NCBI RefSeq assembly: GCF_902833045.1
Contig: NZ_CADFDU010000013.1
Location: 1 to 64,000 of the forward strand
Source: Burkholderia sp. BCC0322
Lineage (GTDB): Bacteria; Pseudomonadota; Gammaproteobacteria; Burkholderiales; Burkholderiaceae
DNA: 64,000 nucleotides
Direction of reading: 5' to 3'
Shown: positions 33,620-42,921 of the stretch, one piece after another
How positions within the stretch are numbered: position 1 is the first letter of the stretch
How the letters are laid out: each line of letters begins with the position of its first letter
Made by a program: the position numbers and the translations under genes
Notes under the pieces: model-generated
Told to the model about the DNA's origin: nothing
Database searches by the model: none
What the model saw: the letters and a program-made list of their open reading frames with translations, nothing else

Positions 33620-34044
33620 CGGAAGCCCGTTATGCATTGTTGTCGGCGGCCGGCGGTGACGCGGCGGGGTGCAGACCCGAGGCAGGCCTGGCGCGGCACG
33701 GCGCCGCTGCGGGTGGACGCTCGGCCCGGCGCGGTGCCGTGCCGCCATGCCGTTCCGGCAGCAGGCCTTTAAAAATATTTCGTCTCACTTAACTTTTTTT
33801 GATACTCGCGACAGAATCTAGAGCACGCCGAAATTGAGGTCAAGCTAAAATTTTCGTAGGGCTAAAATCGGCGCGGCGCCCGCGCATCCCGGCACAACGA
33901 GCATTCACCCGGCGACACCGCGCGGTACAATTCGCCGGCACCGCCGTCCCGACGGCCGTGCTTCGTGCGATGCGCGGAAATCACCGTCCGGCGACTGCAC
34001 CGCCCGTCCGCCCGCCTCCCGACTCGTTGTCACGAAAGAGATTC
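33620..34044. other. 425-bp divergent promoter region between aminopeptidase P and the XRE-cupin gene
   Basis: No gene is seen. The centre is AT-rich (about 33770-33870) and contains two direct copies of GCTAAAAT (33844-33851 and 33861-33868), 17 bp apart. The second fits a -10 hexamer (TAAAAT) for the rightward regulator gene. The spacing could also mark a repeated operator. Confidence 0.45.
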
Positions 34045-34842
34045 ATGGATTCAGACATCATGCGTATCGGCCAGCGCATTCGCCGCCTGCGCCGGGAAGC
34101 GAAGAAGACGCTGCTGGAAGTCGCGACCGAAGCGAAACTCTCGGTCGGGTTCCTGTCCCAGGTCGAGCGCCACCTCACGGGCATCTCGCTGTCGTCGCTC
34201 GTCAACGTCGCGAAGGCACTCGACGTGCCGCTCGGCGCGCTGATCGAGCAGCCGCGCCAGGCGCAGCCCAATTCGCACGCGGGCCGCCGCAGGCCGTACG
34301 CGCTCGACGCGTCGTCGCAGTGGTACGAACGCCTCTCCACCACGTTCGACGGCAGCCAGATCAACGCGCTCAAGGTGCGGATGATGGAAGGCTACCGATC
34401 GGAATGGGTCGCGCACGGCGGCGACGAATTCGTGTACGTGCTGGCCGGCCGGATCTGCTTCACGGTCGGCAAGAAGGATTACCCGCTGTCGCCCGGCGAC
34501 TCGCTGCACTTCGACGCGCGCAAGCGGCATCGGGTCGCCAACGTGGGTGACGGGCCGGCCGAGGTGATCGCGGTCGGCACGCTGCCGCTGTTCGACGACC
34601 GTGGCGCCGGGTTCGTGTCCGCGACGATGGATCCCAGGGAACCGGCGCCCGCCGCGCGCGCGACGCCGGGCGAACCGCGCGCGAGCCGCCGCGGGCCGGC
34701 GCCCAGGCGGGCGGAGCGCGATCGCGACGCCGGCGCGAATGGAAAAGACAAGAAGGCGGCGGCCAAGCCGCGCGTATCCGCCGGCAAACGTCCGGCGGCC
34801 GCCAAGCCGGCGCGCAAGAAGAAGTCGAAACGGTTGGCGTGA
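34045..34842 (+). CDS. XRE-family regulator with cupin sensor domain and basic histone-like tail
   Basis: A 265-residue protein. Residues about 7-62 form a helix-turn-helix (IGQRIRRLRREAKKTLLEVATEAKLSVGFLSQVERHLTGISLSSLVNVAKAL). Residues about 105-180 are a cupin (YRSEWVAHGGDEFVYVLAGRICFTVGKKDYPLSPGDSLHFDARKRHRVANVG), as in PuuR and related metabolite sensors. From about residue 190 the chain is Ala/Arg/Pro/Lys-rich, ending AAAKPRVSAGKRPAAAKPARKKKSKRLA, resembling a histone H1-type DNA-binding tail; this is not usual for XRE-cupin proteins (about 185-200 residues). Start at 34045 has AAAGAG upstream. Ligand and targets are unknown; polyamine control is possible but unsupported by position. 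Confidence 0.85.
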   Translation: MDSDIMRIGQRIRRLRREAKKTLLEVATEAKLSVGFLSQVERHLTGISLSSLVNVAKALDVPLGALIEQPRQAQPNSHAGRRRPYALDASSQWYERLSTTFDGSQINALKVRMMEGYRSEWVAHGGDEFVYVLAGRICFTVGKKDYPLSPGDSLHFDARKRHRVANVGDGPAEVIAVGTLPLFDDRGAGFVSATMDPREPAPAARATPGEPRASRRGPAPRRAERDRDAGANGKDKKAAAKPRVSAGKRPAAAKPARKKKSKRLA

Positions 34843-34874
34843 GGAAGGCGCGCGACGTGCCCCCTTCCCGCCCC

Positions 34875-36116
34875 CTATTCGCCGATCTCGAGCGCCTGCG
34901 CGACGGCCTCGATCCGTGCGCGATGCACGGCGTCCCTGATCTTCTCCGTGTCATTGCCGATGCCGCGCGCGATTGCGCCGGCATCGACGCTGCGCGCGGC
35001 CGCGAGCGCGACGCGCAGCCGCTCGGCCTGCGGATACGGCTGGGCTTCGAGCCCGAGCCGACCGCGCGCATCCGATTCGCATGCCTGCAGCATCTCGGCG
35101 AAACGCGCCGGCTTGCGCAGTGCGTCACTGCGCTCGAACAGCCGCACCAGCTCGGCCGCGCCCATCTCCATCACGCGATGCAGGTTGCCGTGCTCGCGCG
35201 CGACCACGAGCGCGAGATCGCGGCATTCGTTCGGCACGCGCAGCCGCTCGCACAACGGCTTGAGCAGGTCGACGCTGCGGCCCTCGTGGCCGATGTGGCG
35301 CGGCAGCACGTCGGCAGGCGTCGTCGCCTTGCCGAGATCGTGCGTGAGCGCCGCGAAGCGCACCGGCAGCGAATAACCCTGCTTCGCCGCATAGTCCACC
35401 ACCATCATCACGTGCACGCCGGTGTCGACCTCCGGGTGGTAGTCGGCGCGCTGCGGCACGCCCCACAACGCATCGACTTCGGGCAGCACGCGCGCGAGCG
35501 CGCCGCATGCGCGCAGCACCGCGAACATCCGCGACGGCTTCGCCTCCATCAGCCCGCGGGCGATTTCCTGCCACACGCGCTCGGGCACGAGCGCGTCGAC
35601 CTCGCCCGCGTCGACCATTCGCCGCATCAGCGCGAGCGTTTCGTCCGCGACCGTGAAATCCGCGAACCGCGCGGCGAAGCGCGCGATGCGCAGGATCCGC
35701 ACCGGATCCTCGACGAACGCATCGCTCACATGCCGGAACACGCGCGCGCGCAGGTCGGCCTGCCCGTCGAACGGATCGATCACGGGCCCGACCAGTTCGC
35801 CCTCCGGGCTCACCTCGCGCGCCATCGCGTTGATCGTCAGGTCGCGCCGCGCGAGATCCTCGTCGAGCGTCACGTCCGGCGCGTAGTGGAACTGGAAGCC
35901 GTGATAGCCGGCCGCCGTCTTGCGCTCGGTGCGCGCGAGCGCGTACTCCTCCTGCGTCCGCGGATGCAGGAATACCGGGAAATCCTTGCCGACCGGCCGG
36001 AACCCCTGCGCGGCCATCTGCTCGGGGGTCGCGCCCACCACCACGTAGTCGCGGTCCTGCACGGGCATGCCGAGCAATGCGTCGCGGATGGCGCCGCCTA
36101 CTGCGTAGATGTTCAT
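34875..36116 (-). CDS. cca: CCA-adding tRNA nucleotidyltransferase / HD phosphohydrolase
   Basis: A 413-residue multifunctional enzyme that builds or repairs the tRNA 3' CCA end. GGAIRDALLG (residues 7-16) and the metal-binding DRDYVVVG (about 22-29) start the class II nucleotidyltransferase; RRDLTINAMA is the next signature. The C-terminal HD domain (HVMMVVDYAAKQGYSLPVRFAALTHDLGKATTPADVLPRHIGHEGRS) gives the phosphohydrolase activity as in E. coli. Its ATG overlaps the GST stop (ATGA), so it is cotranscribed from upstream. Confidence 0.96.
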   Translation of the reverse strand: MNIYAVGGAIRDALLGMPVQDRDYVVVGATPEQMAAQGFRPVGKDFPVFLHPRTQEEYALARTERKTAAGYHGFQFHYAPDVTLDEDLARRDLTINAMAREVSPEGELVGPVIDPFDGQADLRARVFRHVSDAFVEDPVRILRIARFAARFADFTVADETLALMRRMVDAGEVDALVPERVWQEIARGLMEAKPSRMFAVLRACGALARVLPEVDALWGVPQRADYHPEVDTGVHVMMVVDYAAKQGYSLPVRFAALTHDLGKATTPADVLPRHIGHEGRSVDLLKPLCERLRVPNECRDLALVVAREHGNLHRVMEMGAAELVRLFERSDALRKPARFAEMLQACESDARGRLGLEAQPYPQAERLRVALAAARSVDAGAIARGIGNDTEKIRDAVHRARIEAVAQALEIGE

Positions 36117-36760
36117 GGCGTCGGCTCGTACTCGGCAATCACGTTCGTTTCGCGGCGCGCGGCGTCGATCCAGCGCTGGACGGCCGGCAGCGCCGTCACG
36201 CGGGCCGCATAACCGGCCGCTTCCGGCGACAGGCCCGGCGCGTACGTATTGAAGCGCATCACGACGGGCGCGTACATGGCATCGGCGATCCCGAATTCGC
36301 CGAACAGGAACGGCCCGCCCGACGCCTCGAGACACGCGCTCCACAGCGCATCGATGCGTGCGACATCGGCGAGCGCGTCGGGCGTCGCACCGCGCCCCGG
36401 CATCGACGCGCGCACGTTCATGCCCATCTGCGTGCGCAGCGCCGCAAAACCCGAATGCATCTCGGCCGCGATGCAGCGCGCATGCGCGCGCTCGAGCGGA
36501 TCGGCCGGCCACATCGGAAACTGCGGATAACGTTCGGCGAGCGTCTCGGCGATCGCGAGCGAATCCCAGATCGCGACGCCGTGGTCGTCGACCAGGCACG
36601 GCACCTTGCCGGACGGCGAATACTCGCGGATGCGTGCGGCCGTGTCATCGCGGCGCAGCTCGATCGCGATCTCGTCGAACGGAATGCCGAAATGCGCGAG
36701 CAGCAGCCACGGGCGCATCGACCACGACGAGTAGTTCTTGTCTCCAATGACGAGTTTCAT
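36113..36760 (-). CDS. Glutathione S-transferase family protein
   Basis: A 215-residue protein. An N-terminal thioredoxin-like domain (MKLVIGDKNYSSWSMRPWLLLAHFGIPFDEIAIEL) carries SSWS near the usual catalytic Ser/Tyr and the cis-Pro GKVPCLVDD plus DSLAIAETLAERYP glutathione-contact segments. A helical C-terminal domain follows (residues about 85-210). The substrate is unknown. It is coupled to cca by a 4-bp overlap and lies 47 nt after the NDUFA9-like gene. Confidence 0.92.
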   Translation of the reverse strand: MKLVIGDKNYSSWSMRPWLLLAHFGIPFDEIAIELRRDDTAARIREYSPSGKVPCLVDDHGVAIWDSLAIAETLAERYPQFPMWPADPLERAHARCIAAEMHSGFAALRTQMGMNVRASMPGRGATPDALADVARIDALWSACLEASGGPFLFGEFGIADAMYAPVVMRFNTYAPGLSPEAAGYAARVTALPAVQRWIDAARRETNVIAEYEPTP

Positions 36761-36807
36761 GACGGTGTTCCGGATAACGCGAAGATGGAAAGGAAGACGC
36801 TGCCGGG

Positions 36808-37767
36808 CTAGCGGCGCGAGCGGAACCAGTCGAACCGGGAGCGCTGCGCGGCATGGCCGAGATACGCGGGCGCGATGCTTTCGAGACTCGCGGGCGAGAT
36901 CCCGAGCTCCGGCGCGAGCGGCCCCGACAGCACGTTCGGCACCGACATCGTCGCGAGGTTGTCGCGCGTGAGCACGGGCTCGCCGGGCAGGCATTCGAAC
37001 ACGCTCGCCTGCAGCCGCGCGAGCGCGTCGGGCAGCCGTACGATGCGGGCCTGCCGGCCGACCAGCGTGCCGCAATAGCGCACCAGTTGCTCGAGCGTGT
37101 AGACGGTCGGGCCGCCGAGTTCGTAGGTCTTGCCGTGTGCGGCCGCGAGATCGAGCGCGTTGACGAACGCGCGCACGACATCGCCGACGAAGACGGGCTG
37201 GAAGCGCGCGTCCGGCATCGCGAGCGGCAGCACGGGCACGCTGCGCTGCAGGTTCGCGAACGTGTTGAGGAACGCATCGCCGGGGCCGAACACGACCGAC
37301 GGGCGGAAGATCGTCAGCGCGAGCGAGTCGGTCGCCGCGATCGCATGCAGCGCGGCCTCGCCGTCGCCCTTCGAGCGCTGGTACATGCTCGGGCCGTGCG
37401 AATCGGCGCCGAGCGCGCTCATGTGCAGCACGCGCCGCACGCCCGCCTCGGTGCAGGCGGTCGCGAGCGCGGCCGGCAGCGTGACGTGCGCGCGCTCGAA
37501 GCCGGGCCCGTACGGCGTGCCGCGGCCGCCGTGCAGCACGCCGACCAGGTTGATCGCCGCGTGCGCGCCGGCGACGAAGCGCGCGAGCGTGCGCGTGTCG
37601 AGCGCTTCGAGCTCGACGATTTCGACCGGCAGCATCTGCAGGTGGCGTGCGTGGTCGCGCCGGCGCGTGCCGATCCGTACCTGCTTGCCGGATTCGATCA
37701 GCGCATTGACGAGCCGGCTGCCGATGAAGCCGGTGCCGCCCAGCAGCGCGACGGTCTGGCGATCCAT
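36808..37767 (-). CDS. NAD(P)-binding complex I NDUFA9-subunit-like protein
   Basis: A 319-residue atypical short-chain dehydrogenase of the extended type. The nucleotide-binding motif is GGTGFIGSRLVNALIESGKQVRIGTRR (residues about 10-36), with NLVGVLHG and RVLHMSALGADSHGPSMYQRSKGDGE (the Tyr-x3-Lys-type segment degenerate to YQRSK) downstream. Members resemble the NDUFA9 accessory subunit; in bacteria many act as free NAD(P)H-binding proteins and their role is unclear. Start at 37767 gives the conserved MDRQTVALLGGTG opening. Confidence 0.88.
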   Translation of the reverse strand: MDRQTVALLGGTGFIGSRLVNALIESGKQVRIGTRRRDHARHLQMLPVEIVELEALDTRTLARFVAGAHAAINLVGVLHGGRGTPYGPGFERAHVTLPAALATACTEAGVRRVLHMSALGADSHGPSMYQRSKGDGEAALHAIAATDSLALTIFRPSVVFGPGDAFLNTFANLQRSVPVLPLAMPDARFQPVFVGDVVRAFVNALDLAAAHGKTYELGGPTVYTLEQLVRYCGTLVGRQARIVRLPDALARLQASVFECLPGEPVLTRDNLATMSVPNVLSGPLAPELGISPASLESIAPAYLGHAAQRSRFDWFRSRR

Positions 37768-37786
37768 GTTCGAGGCCTCGAAAGAA

Positions 37787-37811
37787 CACTGCCGCGTCTC
37801 GCGCGGCAGTG
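37787..37811 (-). terminator. Hairpin between slt and the NDUFA9-like gene
   Basis: Perfect 10-bp arms (37787-37796 and 37802-37811) enclose a 5-nt loop, followed on the minus strand by TTCTTTCG. It starts 12 nt past the slt stop and could end or attenuate that transcript. Confidence 0.55.
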
Positions 37812-37823
37812 TGAAGTTGCGTA

Positions 37824-39776
37824 TCAGGGCGAGATCATGCCTAGACGTTTCTTCAACGACTGCGGCTTGCCCTCGAAGAGCGCCGCGTAGTACACGGTGT
37901 TCGACAGCACGTTCTTCACGTAGTCGCGCGTCTCGTTGAACGGAATCGTTTCCGCGAAGATCGCGCCTTCGACCGGCTGCGTCAACACCTGGCGCCACTG
38001 GCGCGGCCGGCCCGGGCCCGCGTTGTAGCCGGCCGTGGCGAGCACCGGCGAGCTGTCGAAGTTGTTGTAGATGTCCGCCAGATACCAGGTGCCGAGCTGG
38101 ATGTTGGTATCGATGTCGTGCATCTGCGTGCGCGAGATCGTGCCCAGCCCGAGCTTTTTCGCGACCATCTGCGCGGTGGCCGGCATCAGCTGCATCAGGC
38201 CGCCCGCGCCCACCGACGAACGCGCGCTCGTGATGAAGCGCGACTCCTGGCGGATCAGCCCGTACGCCCATTCGGTGTCGAGGCCCGTCGACTGCGCGTA
38301 GCGTTCGACGATATTGCGGTACGGCGACGGGTAGCGCAGCGTGAAGTCGTGCTCGGCTTTCGTGCGGTCGGCCGTGTTGACCGTGCGGTCGAGCAGGTCG
38401 ACGCGCTTGCCGTATTCGGCCGCGGCCAGCAACTGGCGATCGGTCATCCCGCGCAGCGGCCAGTTCCATTCCCGGTTGCCTTCGAGGCGCAGGTTCAGCG
38501 CATAGAAACGCTGCGCAAGCGCGAAGCCCGGAATCTTGCTCATCGCGTCGATCTCGGCGTCGCTCACCTTCGTGCGCGGCGGGATCGTCGTGCGCTGGCC
38601 GAGCTCTTCGCCGGCAAGCTGCCCGTAGAAGTTGAACTGGCCCGCAACCTGCTCGAATTCCTGGTTCGCCTGCAGCGTGTCGCCGCTCTGCTTGAGCGCG
38701 CGCGCATGCCAGTAGATCCAGGCCGGATCGTCACGCAGCGACGGCGGCATCTGCTCGATCGACCAGCGCACCATCGGCCAGTTGCCGGCGAGCAGCGCGG
38801 CGCGCGTGCGCCATTCGTAGCCCGGGTTCGACAGCGGCGCGTTCGTGGATTTCGCATACCAGACCGATGCGAGCGGCGAGCGCTTGATCGCGCCCTGGTA
38901 GCCGATCGCACCCCACGCGATCGCCTGCTCCTGCTTGGTCAGCGACGCGGCGACCGACGTCAGCATCCCGGCTGCCGCGTCCGGATCGTTGCGCGCCATG
39001 CGGCCGAGCGCGATCAGCGCGAGCTGGTGCGAGGTCGCGTCGGGGCCGACGCCGCGCGCGAGGTACAGCGGCGGCGCGCTCGTCGCCTGGTCGAAGCCGA
39101 CCGGGCGCGGGCCGAGCGCATCGACGATCTTGCCGCCGAGCGTCGTGTAGTTCTGCTCGTACGCGAGGCGCGCCTGCTGCCACACGTCGTCGCTCGTGAA
39201 CTGCTGGTTGACCGTCAGCGCGGTGATCAGGTCGACGCACGCGTCGCCGTAATTCTTCGGCTCGACGAGCAGCGCGCGTGCCGCATCGGCGACGTTCTCG
39301 CCGCGCGCCGCGCGCGATTCGAGCGCATAGCACTTGACCTGCGTGTCGTCGTCGAGCACGAAGCGCTTGTATTGCTCGTCGAAGTTGCGCCAGTCGTGGC
39401 GCGCGCCGAGCACGAGCAGGTAGTCGTTGCGCAGGCGGTCGGCGATCGCCTGGCCGTCGTAGCGCTGCAGGAACGACTGCACGGGCGCGTCCGGCGCGTC
39501 CACGCGCGCACGGCCCGTCGAATCGAACAGCTGCGGCTTGATCTGGAAATACTCGACGTAGGACGGTACCGGATAGTTCGGGATCATCGACGCGAGCTGC
39601 GCGGCTTTCGCAGCGTCGTTGCGACGCGCGGCTTCACGAAGCTGCACGAAGGTCTGGTCGTCCCCGGCGACCGTATCGTCGTTCGGCGCGGCGCACGCGG
39701 CCGTGCCCGCGACGAGCGCGGTGGCCGAAAGCGTCAGCGCGACCGCGCGATATACTCGGAAAAGGCTGTTCGACAT
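37824..39776 (-). CDS. slt: Soluble lytic murein transglycosylase
   Basis: A 650-residue peptidoglycan-cleaving enzyme forming 1,6-anhydromuramic acid ends. The N-terminus is a signal sequence with a Cys at the end of LVAGTAAC that may be lipidated. Residues about 40-460 form the superhelical U/L domains. The SLT domain near the C-terminus has the catalytic Glu511 in LIRQESRF, SSVGAGGLMQLMPATA, ATAGYNAGPGRPRQW and ETIPFNETRDYVKNVL. The whole layout matches E. coli Slt70. Its start is only 20 bp from the divergent cyclo-ligase gene. Confidence 0.95.
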   Translation of the reverse strand: MSNSLFRVYRAVALTLSATALVAGTAACAAPNDDTVAGDDQTFVQLREAARRNDAAKAAQLASMIPNYPVPSYVEYFQIKPQLFDSTGRARVDAPDAPVQSFLQRYDGQAIADRLRNDYLLVLGARHDWRNFDEQYKRFVLDDDTQVKCYALESRAARGENVADAARALLVEPKNYGDACVDLITALTVNQQFTSDDVWQQARLAYEQNYTTLGGKIVDALGPRPVGFDQATSAPPLYLARGVGPDATSHQLALIALGRMARNDPDAAAGMLTSVAASLTKQEQAIAWGAIGYQGAIKRSPLASVWYAKSTNAPLSNPGYEWRTRAALLAGNWPMVRWSIEQMPPSLRDDPAWIYWHARALKQSGDTLQANQEFEQVAGQFNFYGQLAGEELGQRTTIPPRTKVSDAEIDAMSKIPGFALAQRFYALNLRLEGNREWNWPLRGMTDRQLLAAAEYGKRVDLLDRTVNTADRTKAEHDFTLRYPSPYRNIVERYAQSTGLDTEWAYGLIRQESRFITSARSSVGAGGLMQLMPATAQMVAKKLGLGTISRTQMHDIDTNIQLGTWYLADIYNNFDSSPVLATAGYNAGPGRPRQWRQVLTQPVEGAIFAETIPFNETRDYVKNVLSNTVYYAALFEGKPQSLKKRLGMISP

Positions 39777-39796
39777 CGTTTTGAATGGAGCACGAA

Positions 39797-40393
39797 GTGA
39801 GCGAAAGCATAGCACGCAACCCTGTGCCCAACCCGAAGGTTGCGCTACGCAAAACGCTGTCCGGCGCGCGGCGCGACGCCGCGTCGCAACCCGCCGCGAA
39901 CGCCGCGCTCGACGCGCGGCTGCGCACGCTGCTCGAACGGCTCGCGCCGCGCACGGTCGGGTTCTACTGGCCGCTGCCGGGCGAATTCGATGCGCGCGAT
40001 GCGGTGCTCGCGTGGTGCGCGGCCGGGGCCGGCAGGCAGGCCGCGCTGCCCGTGATCGACGAGCGGCACACGCCGCTCGAGTTCCATGCGTGGGACGCGC
40101 ACACGCCGATGCGCGAAGGTCATCACCGGATTCCGGAACCGGCGTCGGGAATCGTCGTCGTGCCCGACCTTTTGCTGATTCCCTGCTTGGGATTCGATCT
40201 GCAGCGCTACCGGCTCGGCTACGGCGGCGGCTACTACGACCGCACGCTCGCCGCATGGCCGGGCAGCGAGCCGCCCGTGACGGTCGGCATCGCCTATGAA
40301 GCGTGCCGGGTCGAGGCGCTGCCGGCCGAAGCGCACGATCTCGCGCTGCGCTGGATCGTGACCGACGGCGCGCTGTACCCGGCCGCCGGATGA
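39797..40393 (+). CDS. 5-formyltetrahydrofolate cyclo-ligase
   Basis: A 198-residue enzyme that converts 5-formyl-THF to 5,10-methenyl-THF with ATP. Conserved segments are VALRKTLSGARRDAA near the start, GFYWPLPGEFD, and the ATP-loop RLGYGGGYYDRTLA. An upstream in-frame ATG at 39785 is possible but has no RBS, whereas GGAG lies 6 nt before the GTG at 39797, so GTG is preferred. The promoter must overlap that of divergent slt. Confidence 0.92.
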   Translation: MSESIARNPVPNPKVALRKTLSGARRDAASQPAANAALDARLRTLLERLAPRTVGFYWPLPGEFDARDAVLAWCAAGAGRQAALPVIDERHTPLEFHAWDAHTPMREGHHRIPEPASGIVVVPDLLLIPCLGFDLQRYRLGYGGGYYDRTLAAWPGSEPPVTVGIAYEACRVEALPAEAHDLALRWIVTDGALYPAAG

Positions 40394-40466
40394 TACGGCG
40401 GGCGGCACCGCACCGGTCGTCGCACCGCCCGTCCGCGCACCGCCGCGCGCCCTCCGGCGCAACCGT

Positions 40467-40979
40467 TTACAGCGACGCCGCCGCGCGCGCGGCCGTGTCG
40501 TACAGGCCCGATGCGTTGCGCAGCAACTGCGCCGCGTCGCCGATCTGCGCGTTGGTGAGCCCGCTGTCCTTCAGCGTCTCGATCAGGCAGTGCTCGCGCA
40601 CCTCGCGGTACTTCAGGCACAGGTCGCGGCCCGCGTCGGTCGCGAAGAAGAACACTTCCTTGCCGCTCTTCTCGCTCTTCACATAGCCGCGGGCGATCAG
40701 TTTTTTCAGCGCATAGGTCGCGACGTGCGTATCCTCGATGTTGAGCACGAAGCAGATGTCGGCGAGCTTCTTCTTGCGTTCGCGATGGCTGACGTGATGC
40801 AGCAGCGACACCTCGACCGCCGTCATGTCCTTCGCGCCGGCCGCCGACATGCAGCGCACCATCCACCGGTTGAACGCGTTGCCTGCCATGATGAGCCCGT
40901 ATTCGAGCTCCGACAGCTCCGCGCTCGAATCGGAAACGAGGTGTTCGGATGACACGATCTTGGTCGCAGGACGCTTCAT
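40467..40979 (-). CDS. MarR-type winged-helix transcriptional regulator
   Basis: A 170-residue protein with helix SELEYGLIMAGNAFNRWMVRCMSAAG, then the winged helix (MTAVEVSLLHHVSHRERKKKLADICFVLNIEDTHVATYALKKLIARGYVKSEKSGKEVFFFATDAGRDLC). The start at 40979 (MKRPATK) is chosen for being nearest the conserved part; no start has a clear RBS. It is divergent from pxpBCA across 148 bp holding an inverted repeat, so it probably controls 5-oxoproline use. That link is positional only. Confidence 0.85.
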   Translation of the reverse strand: MKRPATKIVSSEHLVSDSSAELSELEYGLIMAGNAFNRWMVRCMSAAGAKDMTAVEVSLLHHVSHRERKKKLADICFVLNIEDTHVATYALKKLIARGYVKSEKSGKEVFFFATDAGRDLCLKYREVREHCLIETLKDSGLTNAQIGDAAQLLRNASGLYDTAARAAASL

Positions 40980-41069
40980 GGAAAGGCGGAGCAAGCCGGT
41001 TGACAGGGTGTGCCGAGTGTACGCCAGAAGCCCCGGCATACGGGCTAGGCGAAAACGCTTATTGGGAAG

Positions 41070-41090
41070 TTGTCGATATTTTATTGACAA
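41070..41090. promoter_or_regulatory. AT-rich inverted repeat between the MarR-type gene and pxpB
   Basis: TTGTC (41070-41074) and GACAA (41086-41090) are complementary arms around an AT-rich 11-nt core. The site lies in the divergent gap 38 nt before pxpB, and its size suits a MarR-family dimer. Confidence 0.45.
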
Positions 41091-41127
41091 TGTGCGCTAA
41101 CATTGCCGTCCGAACCGTGCCAGTCCG

Positions 41128-41784
41128 ATGACGCAACCCCGCATTTATCCGCTCGGCGATGCCGCCCTCGTCTGCGAGGTGCCGCCGCCCGCCACGCTCG
41201 ATTGCCAGCGCCGCGTCTGGGCCGTTGCCGAGGCCGCGCGCGCGTGGCCTGACGTGATCGACGTCGTGCCCGGCATGAACAACCTGACGATCGTGTTCGA
41301 CCCGCTCGCCACGACGGCCGAGTCGCTCACGCCGGCGCTGCGCGACGCGTGGGAGACCGCCGACGTCGAACACGCGGACGGCCGCGAGGTCGAGATTCCG
41401 GTCGAGTACGGCGGCGCCGCCGGCCCCGATCTGCCGGCCGTCGCCGCCCATACCGGCCTGTCGGTCGACGAGGTCGTCGCGCGCCACGCGGCCGGCGCCT
41501 ACGTCGTGTTCTTCGTCGGTTTCCAGCCGGGCTTCGCGTATCTCGGCGGGCTCGACGCGGCGCTGCACATGCCGCGCCGCGCGGCGCCGCGCCTCGAGGT
41601 GCCGGCCGGCTCGGTCGGCATCGGCGGTGCGCAGACGGGCATCTACCCGGCCACGTCGCCCGGCGGCTGGCAGCTGATCGGCCGCACGACGCACGTGCTG
41701 TTCGATCCGGCGCGGCCGCAGCCGACGCTGCTGCTGCCCGGCGACCGGGTCCGCTTCACCATTGCGGGAGTCGACGCACGATGA
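41128..41784 (+). CDS. pxpB: 5-oxoprolinase subunit B
   Basis: A 218-residue subunit of the prokaryotic ATP-dependent 5-oxoprolinase, formerly KipI-like. Typical segments are YPLGDAALVCEV, VPGMNNLTIVFDP, the FFVGFQPGFAYLGGLD loop and RLEVPAGSVGIGGAQTGIYPATSPGGWQLIGRT. With PxpC it makes the ligand-phosphorylating half of the complex. It overlaps pxpC by 4 bp (ATGA). Confidence 0.95.
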   Translation: MTQPRIYPLGDAALVCEVPPPATLDCQRRVWAVAEAARAWPDVIDVVPGMNNLTIVFDPLATTAESLTPALRDAWETADVEHADGREVEIPVEYGGAAGPDLPAVAAHTGLSVDEVVARHAAGAYVVFFVGFQPGFAYLGGLDAALHMPRRAAPRLEVPAGSVGIGGAQTGIYPATSPGGWQLIGRTTHVLFDPARPQPTLLLPGDRVRFTIAGVDAR

Positions 41785-42848
41785 CCCAGAGCAACGCACC
41801 GGGCACCATCGAGGTGGTGCGAGCCGGCCCGCTGACCACCGTGCAGGATCTCGGGCGCCGCGGCGCGCGCCATCTCGGCGTCGCGCAGGGTGGCGCGCTC
41901 GACGGCCTCGCGCTCGAAGTCGGCAACCGGCTGGTCGGCAACCGCCCCGATGCGGCGGCCATCGAGATCACGATCGGTCCGGCCGCCTTCCGCTTCACGC
42001 GCGCGTCCCGCATCGCGATCACCGGCACCGAGTTCGGTGCAACGCTCGACGGCCGGCGCGTATATTCATGGTGGAGCCTGCCGGTCGAGGCCGGGCAGAC
42101 GCTCGTGCTGCCCGCCGCGAAACGCGGGATGCGCGGCTACCTGTGCATCGCCGGCGGCATCGACGTACTGCCGATGCTCGGCTCGCGCAGCACCGATCTC
42201 GCATCGCGCTTCGGGGGCCTCGGCGGCCGCGCGCTGCGCGACGGCGATCGCCTCCCGGTCGGCGTGCTTCCGGCCGGGATGGGCTGCCTCGCGGCCGACG
42301 CGCCCGAATTCGGCGTCAAGGCGCCGGCGTGGTGCGCGTTCGTGCGCGTCGACGAGCCGCCGCGCCGTCACCGCCCTGCGCATGCGCCGTGGGCGATGCC
42401 CGTGCGCGTGCTGCCGGGCCCCGACTACGCGTCGTTCGCCGCCGATTCGCAGCAGGCGTTCTGGGACGAGGAATGGCTTGTCACGGCCAACAGCAACCGC
42501 ATGGGCTATCGGCTTGCCGGCGTCGAACTCGTGCGCGAGCGGCCGGCCGAGTTGCTGTCGCACGCGGTGCTGCCCGGCACGATCCAGGTGCCGCCGAACG
42601 GCCAGCCGATCGTGCTGATGCACGATGCGCAGACCACCGGCGGCTACCCGAAGATCGGCACGGTGATCCGTGCGGATCTGTGGAAACTCGCGCAGGCGCG
42701 GCTCAACCTGCCGATCCGCTTCGTGCGCACGACACCCGATGCCGCGCGCGCCGCGCTGGCCGCGGAACGTGCCTATCTGCGGCAGATCGACGTGGCGATC
42801 GACATGCGCGAGGAAGCGCGCCGCCGCGCCCAGTCGCGTGCGGCGTGA
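41781..42848 (+). CDS. pxpC: 5-oxoprolinase subunit C
   Basis: A 355-residue biotin-dependent-carboxylase-like fold, formerly KipA-like. It opens [45 protein letters not shown] and contains [20 protein letters not shown] and [26 protein letters not shown]. It is translationally coupled to pxpB and followed by pxpA after 73 nt. The C-terminal 30 residues are Arg/Ala-rich. Confidence 0.95.
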   Translation: MTQSNAPGTIEVVRAGPLTTVQDLGRRGARHLGVAQGGALDGLALEVGNRLVGNRPDAAAIEITIGPAAFRFTRASRIAITGTEFGATLDGRRVYSWWSLPVEAGQTLVLPAAKRGMRGYLCIAGGIDVLPMLGSRSTDLASRFGGLGGRALRDGDRLPVGVLPAGMGCLAADAPEFGVKAPAWCAFVRVDEPPRRHRPAHAPWAMPVRVLPGPDYASFAADSQQAFWDEEWLVTANSNRMGYRLAGVELVRERPAELLSHAVLPGTIQVPPNGQPIVLMHDAQTTGGYPKIGTVIRADLWKLAQARLNLPIRFVRTTPDAARAALAAERAYLRQIDVAIDMREEARRRAQSRAA

Positions 42849-42921
42849 CAATAGCGGTAGCGATACCGAACGCAGTAGCAGTAGAGAAGACGGGCCACGC
42901 AATCCGTGGACGAGGAACATC

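Noticed and set aside
32072-33772. Long plus-strand open frame opposite the aminopeptidase P gene
   Set aside because: Arg-rich translation without any recognisable motif, typical of antisense frames in high-GC DNA; the minus-strand gene has all catalytic residues.
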